Assembly (NCBI GenBank): GCA_028703175.1
Contig: JAQVNJ010000017.1
Span: forward strand, 1 to 64,000
Direction: 5' to 3'
Origin: JAAYCB01 sp012744395
Lineage (GTDB): Bacteria; Planctomycetota; Planctomycetia; Pirellulales; Thermoguttaceae
Length of the DNA stretch: 64,000 bases
A program made the translations under genes and the position numbers. This document shows, one piece after another, positions 18,301 through 26,660 of the stretch. Positions within the stretch are counted from its first letter, which is position 1; each line of letters starts with the position of its first letter. The notes beneath the pieces are model-generated. The model had not been told where the DNA came from, did not search any database, and saw only the letters and a list, made by a program, of their open reading frames with translations.

Positions 18301-21300
18301 CAGCGGGCTGAGGGAGCTGGCGCGCAACGCCGCGATCACCTACGACGCCGACACGCGGAAGCTGATGGTCATTGCCACCGCCGCCAATCATGCGGTGATC
18401 GAAAAGAACCTCGCCGCGATCGAGGAGAAGAGCGCTGCCGAGACGAAGCCGGAACTGGCCGTCTATCCGATCCGTTCGGCCGATCCGGCGGCGGTCCAGC
18501 AGATACTCGAAAGCCAGTTCTCCGACGTCCGCCTGCAACTCGATGAGAAGAACGACCGGCTGATGGTCTGGGCGCTCCCCGACCAGCAGGCCGAGATCGC
18601 CAAGGCGGTCGAGAAGATGGACGACGGCGATCAAGCCGGCGCCCGGGAGAAGACCGTCGCCTACTCGATCGATGATGTCGACGCCCGGACGGCGATCAGC
18701 ATCCTCCAGTCCCTGGCGCCCGACATGAACATCTCCCCGGACCGGAGCGGGAAGAAGATCGTGGCCTTCGGGCGCGAGCGCGACCACAAGCTCGTCGCCG
18801 AGGCGATCGAGCAGATGGAGGCGGGGCCGGACGAGGCCCACAAGCCTTACCTGATGATCTACCCGGCCGGCGACGCCTCGCCGGAAACCGTCTCCCAAAT
18901 GCTGGCCAACCTGGTTCCCACGGCCAAGGTTGTCGTCGACGCCGAGAGCCAAAGCCTGGCGGTGTTCGCCAAGAGCCAGGATCAGGAGACGGTTCGCGCG
19001 GCGATCGAGTCGATGGCCGCGGCGGCCGTCGGCGCCGGCAAGCCGCTGGCGATGAATTACACGCTCAAGAGAATCTCCGCCGCCAGCGCGATGCAGATTC
19101 TCCGCCTCGCGGCGCCCAAGGCCCAGCTCGCCACCGGAAGCGATCCCCAACAACTGCTCGTCTGGGCCAGCGCCAAGGACCACCAGACGATCAAAACCGC
19201 GCTGGAGGCGGTCGACGTCGCCGCTCCCGAGGGCGCCAAGGCCACGGCCGCCGTCTACACCCTGGAAGGGATCAACCCCAACTACAGCTATTACACGCTC
19301 CGCACGCTTCGCGAGGCCGTGCCCCAGGCGAGCATGACGCTCGCCGCCGACCCGACCCAGATCGTCGTCTGGGCACGGCCCGAGGACCACGAGACGATCA
19401 AGGAGCTGGTCAAGTCGATCGTCGAGCAGCCGGTGGAAATCACGCCGGTGATGGAGATTTATAAGTTCGAGTCGGGCGACGCGGCCAGCGCGATCCAGGT
19501 TCTTGCCGGCGTCGTGCCCCAGGCGAAGCTCTCGGTCGGCAAGGATCCCGCCCAGCTCGTCGCCTGGGCGCGGCCCGCCGATCAGGCAAAGATCAAGGAC
19601 GCGGTCGCCAAGCTCGAAGCCGCCGGCGGCAAGGCGGCGATGAAGATCTACACGCTCGAAAAAGTCGCGCCGGACAGCGTCGTCAAAATGCTCCGGTCGA
19701 TCGTGCCGGGCGCGATCACCAGCGTCGGCGCGGATCCCAGCCAGTTGGTCGTCTGGGCGACCGAGGAGGAGCACCAGAAAGTCGGCGACGCGATCCAGGA
19801 GATGTCGGCCGAGGCGCCGCCGGAGAAAGCGCCGCTGGCCGTGACCTACACGCTCAGTTCGTTCACGGCCGCCACGGCCCAGAAGGTCCTCGCCGAGGTT
19901 GCCCCCGATGCGAAGATCACCGAGGGCGAGGATGCCTACCAGTTGATCGTTTTCGCCCGGCCCGACGAGCACGCCAAGATCGAAGAGACGCTCAGGCGGA
20001 TCGACGCCGAGGGGGCGGCGGGCGGCAGTGAGAAGGCGGTTGTCTACGAGCTCGAAGCGGTCGATTCGCGGCTCATGTTCTACATCATCCGCTTCCTCCA
20101 GGAAGCCGTCCCCGAGGCGACGTTCGTCCCCGGCGCAAGCCCGAAGCAGCTCGTCGCCTGGGCCCGGCCCAAGACCCACGAGAAGATCAAGGAACTTGTC
20201 GAGCAGCTGGCCGACAAGGACCACGCGCCGACGGCGGTCGTTTACGATACGGGCAGCGTCTCCGCCGCCACGATCACCTTGGCCTTGCGGCAGATGGTTC
20301 CCGACGCGGTGGTCGCGCCCGGCGCCATCGCGTCGCAGATGGTCGTTTGGGCCCGTCCCGCCGACCAGGAAAAGATCAAGCAAGTCGTTGACCAGCTGAC
20401 CGCGGCCGATTCGGCCGACCTGGCCCCGACGGCCATCACCTACTCGCTGGAGAATATCGACGCCGCCACGGCCACGCGGATTCTCCAGCTGGCCGCCCCC
20501 CAGGCCCAGATCAGCCAGGGGTCGGAAAGCCATCAGCTGATCGTGCTGGCGACGCCCAAGAGCCAGGACCTGGTCAAGTTGACCCTGGAGAAGATCGACG
20601 TCGCGGGCCCCGCCGACAAGTCGAAGACACTCGGCTTCTACCAGTTGGAATCCAGCGAGATGCGCCAGCTGTACTACGTCAGCCGGTTCCTCCGCGAATC
20701 GGTGCCGGACGCGCAATTCACGCCCGGCCTCGAACCCGGCCAGGTGATCGCCTGGGCGCGGCCGAAGGACCACGAGAAGATCGCCCAGATCATCGAGAAG
20801 ATCAAGGGCGGCGAGGAGAACGCGCCCAAACCGGTTGTCTACGAACTGAAGAAGGTCACCGCCACAATCCTCACAACGATGCTGCGGGGCTTGACGCCGG
20901 AGGCAATCCCGTCCGTCGGCATGGACCCCTACCAGTTGATCGTCTGGGCCCGGCCCGCCGACCACAAGAAGATCCAAGCCCTTGTCGATGAATTGGCGGC
21001 GCCGGAGCCGCCGGAGACGGCCCCGACGACCGTCAACTACACGGTCGCCAAGATCACGGCCGCCACGGCGATCCAGGTGCTCGGCCAGGTTGTGCCCCAG
21101 GCGCGGCTCACGCCCGGCGCGGACCCCTACCAGTTCGTCGCCTGGGCGCGGCCCGAAGACCAGGACCGGATCGTCGAGACGCTGGCGAAGATCGATATCG
21201 AGGGGCCCGCCGACAAGCAAGCGAGCCTGGTGGTCTACAACCTGAGGAACACGACGGCCGCGGCGGCCACGGCGATGGTCCGGCAGATCGCGCCGACAGC

Positions 21301-24300
21301 GCTCTCGACACCCGGCGCCAATCCGTACCAGCTGATCGTCTGGGCGCGTCCCAACGAGCACAAGGACATCCAGAAGGCGGTCGACCAGCTCGCCGCGGAG
21401 GATTCGCCCGAGCAGGCCTCCAGGGCCGTGACCTACACGCTGGATGAGATCACCGCGGCCAGCGCGACGCAGATTCTCCAGTTGGCGTCGCCGCAGGCCC
21501 AGGTCAGCCCGGGGCCGGAGGCCAATCAACTGATCGTCTGGGCGCGGCCCGAGGACCACGTGCTGATCGAGCAGACCCTCGAGCAGATCGACGTTGCGGT
21601 CCCGGATGAGAAGCAGGCCAAGGCGGTGGTCTACAAGCTGGACACGGCCGACCTCCGCGAGAGCTACTACGTGATGCGGTTCCTGATGCAGAGCGTGCCG
21701 GAGGCCCGGTTTACCACCGGCGTGACCGAAGACCAGATCGTCGCCTGGGGCCGGCCCAAGGACCACGAGAAGATCAAGGAGTTGATCGACCAGGTCCACG
21801 GCGGCGCCGAGAACGCGCGCAAGCTGGTCACCTACGACCTGAAGAACGTGACGGCGACGGTGGTGGCGACGATGCTCAGCCGAGCGATACCCGAGGCGGT
21901 CGCCTCCCAGGGGACCGATCCGTACCAGCTTGTCGTCTGGGCGCGGCCGACCGAGCAAGCCCGGGTCCAGCAGATCGTCGATGAATTGGCGGCGCCGGAG
22001 CCGCCGGAGACGGCCCCGACGACCGTCAACTACACGGTCGCCAAGATCACGGCCGCCACGGCGATCCAGGTGCTCGGCCAGGTTGTGCCTCAGGCGCGGC
22101 TCACGCCCGGCGCGGACCCCTACCAGTTCGTCGCCTGGGCGCGGCCCGAAGACCAGGACCGGATCGTCGAGACGCTGGCGAAGATCGATATCGAGGGGCC
22201 CGCCGACAAGCAAGCGAGCCTGGTGGTCTACAACCTGAGGAACACGACGGCCGCGGCGGCCACGGCGATGGTCCGGCAGATCGCGCCGACAGCGCTCTCG
22301 ACACCCGGCGCCAATCCGTACCAGCTGATCGTCTGGGCGCGTCCCAACGAGCACAAGGACATCCAGAAGGCGGTCGACCAGCTCGCCGCGGAGGATTCGC
22401 CCGAGCAGGCCTCCAGGGCCGTGACCTACACGCTGGATGAGATCACCGCGGCCAGCGCGACGCAGATTCTCCAGTTGGCGTCGCCGCAGGCCCAGGTCAG
22501 CCCGGGGCCGGAGGCCAATCAACTGATCGTCTGGGCGCGGCCCGAGGACCACGTGCTGATCGAGCAGACCCTCGAGCAGATCGACGTCGAGGGGCCCGAG
22601 GAGAAGCAGGCCAAGGCGGTGGTCTACAAGCTGGGGATCAGCGAGATTCGGCGCGTGTTCTATGTCATGCAGTTCCTACAGAACGCGGTCCCCGCAGCGC
22701 GGCTGACGCTCGGCCAGTCAACCGACGAGATCATCGCCTGGGCCCGGCCCAAGGATCACGAGGAGATCAAGAAGCTGGTCGATGAGTTCGTCGAAACGCC
22801 CGAAACGGCACCGAAGGTCATGGTCTATACCTTGGAGAAGACGACGGCGGCCAGCGCGATGCAGCTGCTGGCGAGCGCGTTTCCAATGGCCCGGTTCACT
22901 CCCGGCAGCGACCCCTACCAGTTGATCGTCTGGGCCCGGGGCAACGAGCAGCCGAAGATCGAGGCGGCGATTCGGGACCTTTCGCAGAAAGAGCCGGAAG
23001 AGACAGCGCCGCGGATGGTGATCTATCCTCTGACCGCGACAACGACGACCCAGGCGACCGCCTTGCTCCGTCTGATCGTCCCCCAGGCCCAGTTCGGCGT
23101 CGGGGCGAACACGCGGCAACTGGTCGCCTGGGCCCGGCCCGCCGATCACGAGCTGATCAAGAAGGCCGTCGAGGAGATGGGCAAGGAGGAGCCGGCGGAG
23201 ACGGCGCCCCGGGTCGAGGTCTACACCGTCGAGACGGTCGACGTCCAGACGGCGATCAGCGTGCTGCTGAAGACCGTGCCCGAGGCGGCGGTCAATGCCG
23301 GCAGCGACGCCCGCCAACTGGTCGCGCTGGCCCGCCCGGCGGAGCACGAGAAGATCAAGGCGACGCTGGACCAGCTGGCCAAGAAGGGGCCGGAAGAAAA
23401 GCAGCCGAGCATCGCCGTCTATCCACTGGGGACGGCCAGCGCCGCCGCCGCGATGCAGGTCCTCACGCCGATTGTCCCACAGGCCAAGTTCACCGTCGGC
23501 CAGGACCCCTCCAAGCTGATCGCCTGGGCCTATCCCGAAGACCACGCGACGATCAAGGCGGCCGTCGACCAGATCGAAGCCGACAGTTGGCTCGATGGAA
23601 ACCGCGTGATGTCGGTCTACCCGATGAAGCCGGAAGACGTCACCACGCTCCTCTCGCTGCTCGACCCGGTGATCCGCCAGCACGCGCAGTTCGTTCCGGA
23701 CGCGGAGCGCCAGTGCCTGATCGTCTGGTCCGACAAACGCTACGCCGCCGCGATCCAGCGCACGGTTGAGGAGTATACGGCCACGGTGCCGCCGGTCGTT
23801 AAGCCGACGGCGGTCGTCTACCGGTTTGAAGAGGCGGACTCGTTGACCGCCTTCAATGTCGTCCGCACCCTGGTTCCGGAGGCGATGATCGCCATCGACT
23901 ATCGAACCGGGGCGATCGTGGCCACCGCGTTGCCGGAGGATCACGAAAAAATCCGCTCCGCGATCGAGGAGATGAATCGCGACGCGATCGAAAAGGCGCC
24001 GCGCCTCCAGGTCCATCGGATCACCTCGGCCGACCCGAACAACGTGCTGACGACCATCCAGAACCTGTTCCGCATGGAGCGCAACGTGCAGTTCTCGCTC
24101 GATGCAGCCACCGACAGCCTGATCGCCTACGCCTCGCCGTTGCAGCACCAGAAGATCGACGAACTGATCCAGGAGATCGAGAAGGGAACGACCCTCGACA
24201 GCGCCCTTCAACTGAAGCTCTACTCGCTGAAGAACGTCGATGCCTACGCGGCGACCGAGGTCCTCACCGACATGTTCCAGAAGCAGGGCGTACGGGCGGA

Positions 24301-26257
24301 CCTGACGGTCGACCGCTACCGCAACCAGCTCGTCGCCATGGCCCGGTCCGAGCAGCACGCGAAGATCGAGGAAATCCTCGAACAGTTCCGCACCGAAGAA
24401 CGCATCCTGGAGATCTTCCAGCTCGACTATGTCGAACTCGACACCGCAAGCCTGGCCATTCGCCGGCTGTTCACCGACGAAAGCTACCTGAGCCAGCCGG
24501 ACGTCGATCCCGATCCGACCTCCGGCCAGTTGATGGTCCGGGCTTCCGCGGAACAACTCGAAAAGGTCCGCCAACTGCTGATCCGCATGGGCGAGACCGG
24601 TTTGACGCCCACGAAGCGTTCCTCGAGCGGTAACCTGCGCGTCGTGCCCTTCAAGGGGAACGTCCAAGAGGTTCTCAAGGAGCTCCAAAAGGTCTGGCCG
24701 ACGCTCCGCACCAACGAGATTCGCGTCGTCACGCCGGCCGACATCATGGTCCCCGTCGAACCGGAAGCAAAGACGCAGGAGTCGCCGGAGCCCGAGCCGC
24801 AGGCCGCCCCGCCGGCGGAGCCCCAGGCCGGAAAGGCCGACGGGCGGAAGCCCGCCACAGCGGCGGCCACGGCCGAGCCCGCAGCCACGGCCAAGCCCAA
24901 AGCGGAGCCGAAAACGGAAGCCAAGGCGGAGCCGAAAACCGAGCCCAAGACGGAAGCCGAGGTAAAGCCTGAGCCCAAACCGGAAGCCAAGGCGGAGCCG
25001 AAAGCGGAAGCCAAGGCGGAGCCGAAAACCGAGCCCAAGACGGAAGCCGAGGTAAAGCCTGAGCCCAAACCGGAGGCGAAGGCGAAGCCGAAAACCGACG
25101 CCAAAGCCGAGCCCAAGGCGGCGCCGAAAGCGGAAGCCAAGGCGGAGCCGAAAACCGAGCCCAAGACGGAAGCCGAGGTAAAGCCTGAGCCCAAACCGGA
25201 GGCGAAGGCGGAGCCGAAAACCGACGCCAAAGCCGAGCCCAAGGCGGCGCCGAAAGCGGAAGCCAAGGCGGAGCCGAAAACCGACGCCAAGACCGAACCG
25301 GACCCGAGCGCCGATGCGCCCGCGGGCGCTGGGGGACCGGAGGGCGAGAAGGGAGACAGCGGTCCGGCCGGTCCGCCGACCCAGCCGTCCACCCAGGGCC
25401 AGGCGGCGGCGACGGCGAGCCCTCCCGAAGTGCTGATCATCGCCGGCGACGACACGATCACGATCGCTTCGGAGGACCAGGACGCGCTCGATGAGCTGGA
25501 GACACTGCTACGAACCATCCAGGCGCGGACCAGCTACGGCAACCGCGACTACAGCATCTACCAGGTCCGCAACACCACGGCCAGCCAGGTCTCCCGGACA
25601 CTCCAACAACTCTTCCGCGCCACGGCTGTCCAGCCCAACCAGGCGGCCCGCTCGCGCTATGGCTACGGCAGTCGCTACGGCGGATACGGCGGATCCGGCG
25701 GCTATGGCAGCTATGGTTCGCGATCCAGCCAACCGCCACTGATCATTCCCGACGATCGACTCAACACGCTGTTCGTCAAGGGGAGCCGGGCGGATCGGCA
25801 AACGATCGAGGGGTTGTTGGAGGTTCTCGATACGTCGGAAACCTCGGATACCGTCGCCGCGGCCTTTGAACCGAAGACGATCCGCATCGAGCACACCGAT
25901 GCCACGCGTGTCGCCCAGATGGTCCAACAGGTCTACCGATCCTACTTCACCGGCGCTCCGCCTGGCTCGAATTTCGCCCCCCAGCTGACCGTCGATCAGA
26001 CGACCAACTCGCTGATCATCAAGGCCCCGCCCCAGATCGTCGACACGGTGACCCGATTCGCCAAGTCGCTCGACACGGCGGCCGTTGAAGACCCCTCCCG
26101 CAAGCTCCGCGTGATCCCTCTGAAAAACGCCAACGCTGCCCGGGTCCAGCAGGCCCTCAACGCCATGATGCGTGGCGGAACGGGGGCCTACGGAACCAGC
26201 GTCTACCGGTCGGGCGGCAGCTACGCGCCGTCTTCTTCCCTCTACCGGCCGCGGTAA
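12374..26257 (+). CDS. giant secreted secretin-N1 (NolW-like) repeat protein
   Basis: 4627 residues, one uninterrupted frame from a GTG with GGAG 7 nt upstream. Order: signal peptide (CVPLALLVWLGGVSLAIG); Ala/Pro/Gly-rich linker (30-130); LTxxQ-like helices (LTDEQRSRVAAIF, LTADQRAAWLDTL); an N0/STN-like domain (WADVLEWFAEQADLSLVINN); about 55 N1-like repeats of some 66 residues (about 380-4120), consensus VYxL...A...L...xPxA...D/G...L.VWARPxDHxxIxxxxxxL; a Lys/Glu/Pro/Ala linker (about 4130-4340); and further N1-like units interrupted by a Gly/Tyr loop (RYGGYGGSGGYGSYGSRSS). The secretin barrel domain is absent, so it is not a secretin. Secretin N1 domains form rings and bind partners in type II/III secretion and pili. 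Inference: a very long periplasmic or surface fibre or scaffold. Confidence 0.85.
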   Translation: MLGFPTRSSAYCVPLALLVWLGGVSLAIGQEPAPAASQEAGAEKPAPPAASESPGEPAAAPAPSKGGSPSPSDGSAQPAEPPPPKPDQRPTGEGRGPRGRRPEGDRSGGPAAPGGPAGRPSRAHDPETSYTRLVHPEIAERMGLTDEQRSRVAAIFSDRAAAIAAADAEGRARAIREAEQKLADVLTADQRAAWLDTLQRRSIRFNFRFQLWADVLEWFAEQADLSLVINNPPPGTFNYSDTKEYTPEEAIDILNGVLQTKGFTLIRRDKMLIVHDLSQGIPDGLIPRVSLEELDRRGKFELVSVQFPLGRKQVPVVEAEIKPLLGPHGKIVALPATKQLVVSDMAGVMRAISTVIESVPEPPQPKKEEPKPQPPKEKPIPPELVVYPITKADPKAVQDVVSKMIPNVTLEYDGKRGQLYAYTTPNFQATIAKVLESMEADLPPELDRYLEIYSIKEVSAAAAPGGNAGMIRERYGIPRYRVDEYGRRIPMGGGRNYPQEGRSFRYFRGENPQDAAAAATQPTADTFLNTLQQMVPGAEIHIDRGSNRLMAFATRAEHEVIQSVIEKFGGNATADEVPLVEVYEITHSDPDSLKTMFESLFPGVQVNIDKATNSMVVFAYPSEHATIRSTLDRLMPPPVEGQPAARSATELRFYPLKDRYPPTLQSVLAGLVPSALVTYDSYNDRLIVVGSATDHEIISRGVEQLETAKAEERSRLVVYPVTPVQKKRFTTVLQNLIKELPSVVVLPDIKAGELAIWATALHHEAIAGILEQFKGEGAAAEDAFQLVAYPVKATDPTSAQEMLQDLFPGARMLPDRKGAKLLVWATAAEHEQIKKSIAGITSEAPEEQPRFETYTIRSLSRRSPGASRVLESHLNELVPRATLTLDAASGELIVWATPEEQALVRAAIEKLGQGDAPENTPSLKIYPLGDLDPAVVQPLLSELSPAAQLSIDTKSGNLLALAVPAEQAVIQKTLDELQQSELPENTPELRFHPLKEQLPANVLKLLGQLAPKAEITPDGENGRLMVVATPADHEKIIKTIETVEDAGTTGPEVRFYPLENDLPTAVLTILKTLAPKAQITPDASGKYLTVVATPADHEVVKQTIEQATSTLPPEERPQLVVYAVTAEQQNRFQAILGRITAELPGVQVIPDTKPGQLSIWARPSEHEVLRDVLDELRQELPPEEQFQLAAYPLRSADPASVTKVLEELFPNTKITLDAKSNRLLIWTRAAEQAAIEAALRQIDADGSADEQRRFEVYPIGIRGLTAAARAARSAEFLASLQTLVPNAKLTIDSQTGDLVAFATPAEHEILRTAVEKLGGRSSAAGRSSQLEVHQLTSADPATTLSLLEGLAPEAEIKLDTANKRLIVLAPPETQATIRNTLAQIQPTQPGPNDPQARVINLKQKPAKALSTVIARLAPNAEVTVDEEGKRIVVVATEADQELIRRTVEQIDGALPAEEENTLMVFPVAPAQRKRFEAVVQSLTKEMPEVEIIEDDEPTQLSVWAKPSEHKVIGEILQQLKAGMAPETQRRFEAYSIQGAIGYETTRSGQLMTAATLTTGLQELVPGAKLMIDAKNNKLIAWASPEEHAMLKEAVEKLAPGGGAEGSPLLHVYKLAKKAPSTLAAGLQKLVPGADVALDADGVNLTVVGTPADQQLVQDAVDRLEKAAAEGAQPYFEAYEIRGLGGRSSTGRYYHFQSFMTNLQPLVPNAKLSVDYESGSLTAFATAEEHAILKTSIEKLTFAGPDKTPELKVYTLKSEFPETLSDGLRELAPRARISIDADARQLTVVASAADHQIVKDALDKVDQAASEKEKPFFKVYSVTAVRTDSYGGGYGGRFSAARNMIEQLQKFAPKANMSIDNSTGNILVFATQEEHDAIESALAGLTKVGSSEDPATLAVYRMQNADERAVFQLLQNLAPNAKLTLDYRTDSIMALAVAEDHQVIKNALDQLDPGASGPNAAELRFYSLRQAPPQSLISGLRELARNAAITYDADTRKLMVIATAANHAVIEKNLAAIEEKSAAETKPELAVYPIRSADPAAVQQILESQFSDVRLQLDEKNDRLMVWALPDQQAEIAKAVEKMDDGDQAGAREKTVAYSIDDVDARTAISILQSLAPDMNISPDRSGKKIVAFGRERDHKLVAEAIEQMEAGPDEAHKPYLMIYPAGDASPETVSQMLANLVPTAKVVVDAESQSLAVFAKSQDQETVRAAIESMAAAAVGAGKPLAMNYTLKRISAASAMQILRLAAPKAQLATGSDPQQLLVWASAKDHQTIKTALEAVDVAAPEGAKATAAVYTLEGINPNYSYYTLRTLREAVPQASMTLAADPTQIVVWARPEDHETIKELVKSIVEQPVEITPVMEIYKFESGDAASAIQVLAGVVPQAKLSVGKDPAQLVAWARPADQAKIKDAVAKLEAAGGKAAMKIYTLEKVAPDSVVKMLRSIVPGAITSVGADPSQLVVWATEEEHQKVGDAIQEMSAEAPPEKAPLAVTYTLSSFTAATAQKVLAEVAPDAKITEGEDAYQLIVFARPDEHAKIEETLRRIDAEGAAGGSEKAVVYELEAVDSRLMFYIIRFLQEAVPEATFVPGASPKQLVAWARPKTHEKIKELVEQLADKDHAPTAVVYDTGSVSAATITLALRQMVPDAVVAPGAIASQMVVWARPADQEKIKQVVDQLTAADSADLAPTAITYSLENIDAATATRILQLAAPQAQISQGSESHQLIVLATPKSQDLVKLTLEKIDVAGPADKSKTLGFYQLESSEMRQLYYVSRFLRESVPDAQFTPGLEPGQVIAWARPKDHEKIAQIIEKIKGGEENAPKPVVYELKKVTATILTTMLRGLTPEAIPSVGMDPYQLIVWARPADHKKIQALVDELAAPEPPETAPTTVNYTVAKITAATAIQVLGQVVPQARLTPGADPYQFVAWARPEDQDRIVETLAKIDIEGPADKQASLVVYNLRNTTAAAATAMVRQIAPTALSTPGANPYQLIVWARPNEHKDIQKAVDQLAAEDSPEQASRAVTYTLDEITAASATQILQLASPQAQVSPGPEANQLIVWARPEDHVLIEQTLEQIDVAVPDEKQAKAVVYKLDTADLRESYYVMRFLMQSVPEARFTTGVTEDQIVAWGRPKDHEKIKELIDQVHGGAENARKLVTYDLKNVTATVVATMLSRAIPEAVASQGTDPYQLVVWARPTEQARVQQIVDELAAPEPPETAPTTVNYTVAKITAATAIQVLGQVVPQARLTPGADPYQFVAWARPEDQDRIVETLAKIDIEGPADKQASLVVYNLRNTTAAAATAMVRQIAPTALSTPGANPYQLIVWARPNEHKDIQKAVDQLAAEDSPEQASRAVTYTLDEITAASATQILQLASPQAQVSPGPEANQLIVWARPEDHVLIEQTLEQIDVEGPEEKQAKAVVYKLGISEIRRVFYVMQFLQNAVPAARLTLGQSTDEIIAWARPKDHEEIKKLVDEFVETPETAPKVMVYTLEKTTAASAMQLLASAFPMARFTPGSDPYQLIVWARGNEQPKIEAAIRDLSQKEPEETAPRMVIYPLTATTTTQATALLRLIVPQAQFGVGANTRQLVAWARPADHELIKKAVEEMGKEEPAETAPRVEVYTVETVDVQTAISVLLKTVPEAAVNAGSDARQLVALARPAEHEKIKATLDQLAKKGPEEKQPSIAVYPLGTASAAAAMQVLTPIVPQAKFTVGQDPSKLIAWAYPEDHATIKAAVDQIEADSWLDGNRVMSVYPMKPEDVTTLLSLLDPVIRQHAQFVPDAERQCLIVWSDKRYAAAIQRTVEEYTATVPPVVKPTAVVYRFEEADSLTAFNVVRTLVPEAMIAIDYRTGAIVATALPEDHEKIRSAIEEMNRDAIEKAPRLQVHRITSADPNNVLTTIQNLFRMERNVQFSLDAATDSLIAYASPLQHQKIDELIQEIEKGTTLDSALQLKLYSLKNVDAYAATEVLTDMFQKQGVRADLTVDRYRNQLVAMARSEQHAKIEEILEQFRTEERILEIFQLDYVELDTASLAIRRLFTDESYLSQPDVDPDPTSGQLMVRASAEQLEKVRQLLIRMGETGLTPTKRSSSGNLRVVPFKGNVQEVLKELQKVWPTLRTNEIRVVTPADIMVPVEPEAKTQESPEPEPQAAPPAEPQAGKADGRKPATAAATAEPAATAKPKAEPKTEAKAEPKTEPKTEAEVKPEPKPEAKAEPKAEAKAEPKTEPKTEAEVKPEPKPEAKAKPKTDAKAEPKAAPKAEAKAEPKTEPKTEAEVKPEPKPEAKAEPKTDAKAEPKAAPKAEAKAEPKTDAKTEPDPSADAPAGAGGPEGEKGDSGPAGPPTQPSTQGQAAATASPPEVLIIAGDDTITIASEDQDALDELETLLRTIQARTSYGNRDYSIYQVRNTTASQVSRTLQQLFRATAVQPNQAARSRYGYGSRYGGYGGSGGYGSYGSRSSQPPLIIPDDRLNTLFVKGSRADRQTIEGLLEVLDTSETSDTVAAAFEPKTIRIEHTDATRVAQMVQQVYRSYFTGAPPGSNFAPQLTVDQTTNSLIIKAPPQIVDTVTRFAKSLDTAAVEDPSRKLRVIPLKNANAARVQQALNAMMRGGTGAYGTSVYRSGGSYAPSSSLYRPR
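20984..21594 (+). repeat. direct repeat, copy 1, inside the giant gene
   Basis: 611 bp matching 21977-22587 with one visible difference (C at 21097 versus T at 22090, synonymous Pro codon). The offset is 993 bp, or 331 codons: exactly five N1-like repeats. Confidence 0.92.
21977..22587 (+). repeat. direct repeat, copy 2, inside the giant gene
   Basis: Second copy of the 611-bp block. Sequence beyond it (from 22588) is homologous but diverged from that after copy 1, so the rest of the 993-bp unit is either older or was reshaped after duplication. Confidence 0.92.
24917..25310 (+). repeat. coding tandem repeats of the Lys/Pro/Glu/Ala linker
   Basis: A block beginning GAAGCCAAGGCGGAGCCGAA and ending in GAGCCCAAACCGGA recurs at 24917, 25007 and 25133, interleaved with a second block (ACCGACGCCAAAGCCGAGCC). 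All units are multiples of three. It encodes a charged disordered linker (PKTEAKAEPKTEPKTEAEVK). Confidence 0.85.
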
Positions 26258-26277
26258 AGCCGCGGGCTCGTGTTTTC

Positions 26278-26305
26278 GCGTTCCCAAGCTCCGGCTTGGG
26301 AACGC
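26278..26305. repeat. GTTCCCAAGC palindrome, copy 1
   Basis: GCGTTCCCAAGC (26278-26289) pairs perfectly with GCTTGGGAACGC (26294-26305) around a TCCG loop, directly after the giant gene. It would form a strong hairpin in RNA but has no T-run. Same element at 26342, 31508 and 32633. Confidence 0.8.
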
Positions 26306-26341
26306 CCCCTCTCCTCGCCCCCCTCGTCCGCCCCTCTGCCT

Positions 26342-26367
26342 CGTTCCCAAGCTCCGGCTTGGGAACG
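26342..26367. repeat. GTTCCCAAGC palindrome, copy 2
   Basis: CGTTCCCAAGC / GCTTGGGAACG around TCCG, 37 bp beyond copy 1 and in the same orientation. Confidence 0.8.
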
Positions 26368-26560
26368 CCAGCGCGGATGACTCATGACCTGATCGCCACC
26401 CCGACGCGTAAGCGTGGACGGCTACCCCCGGATTGGCCTCGCTGACGCGTCGGGTTGCGACGGGGCGCGACCGCCAAGCAGCCGCGCGGCTCATGGCACA
26501 ATCCGCGGTGGCGGCCGCTGAAGACGGAGCGAATTCCGTTCTACCAGTATGACCCCGGTG

Positions 26561-26660
26561 GCCCGCCGCTGGTCGTTCGGCCAAATCGACCGCTTCGGCT
26601 CCGGAAGGCGCGTTCGACTGCGGATGCCCGACGGCGATGGCTCGCTCTGGACCACCCTAC
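26561..26660 (+). repeat. dispersed intergenic element, copy A
   Basis: Contains CCGCTGGTCGTTCGGCC (26566-26582), a CTTCGGCTCCGG segment and a CTCTGGACCACCCT end. The same landmarks in the same order and strand recur at 54899-55000, and the first half at 57684-57731. Confidence 0.6.

Noticed and set aside
17435..22552. 1705-residue open frame on the minus strand
   Set aside because: Antisense to the giant gene; its Arg/Leu/Asp/Gly-rich translation is the mirror of the sense codon bias and repeat. No ribosome site or domain. The same holds for 13226-15217, 15302-17335 and 22718-24688.
24900..25310. tandem repeats as a CRISPR or minisatellite
   Set aside because: In-frame coding repeats of the Lys/Pro/Glu/Ala linker with no spacers.
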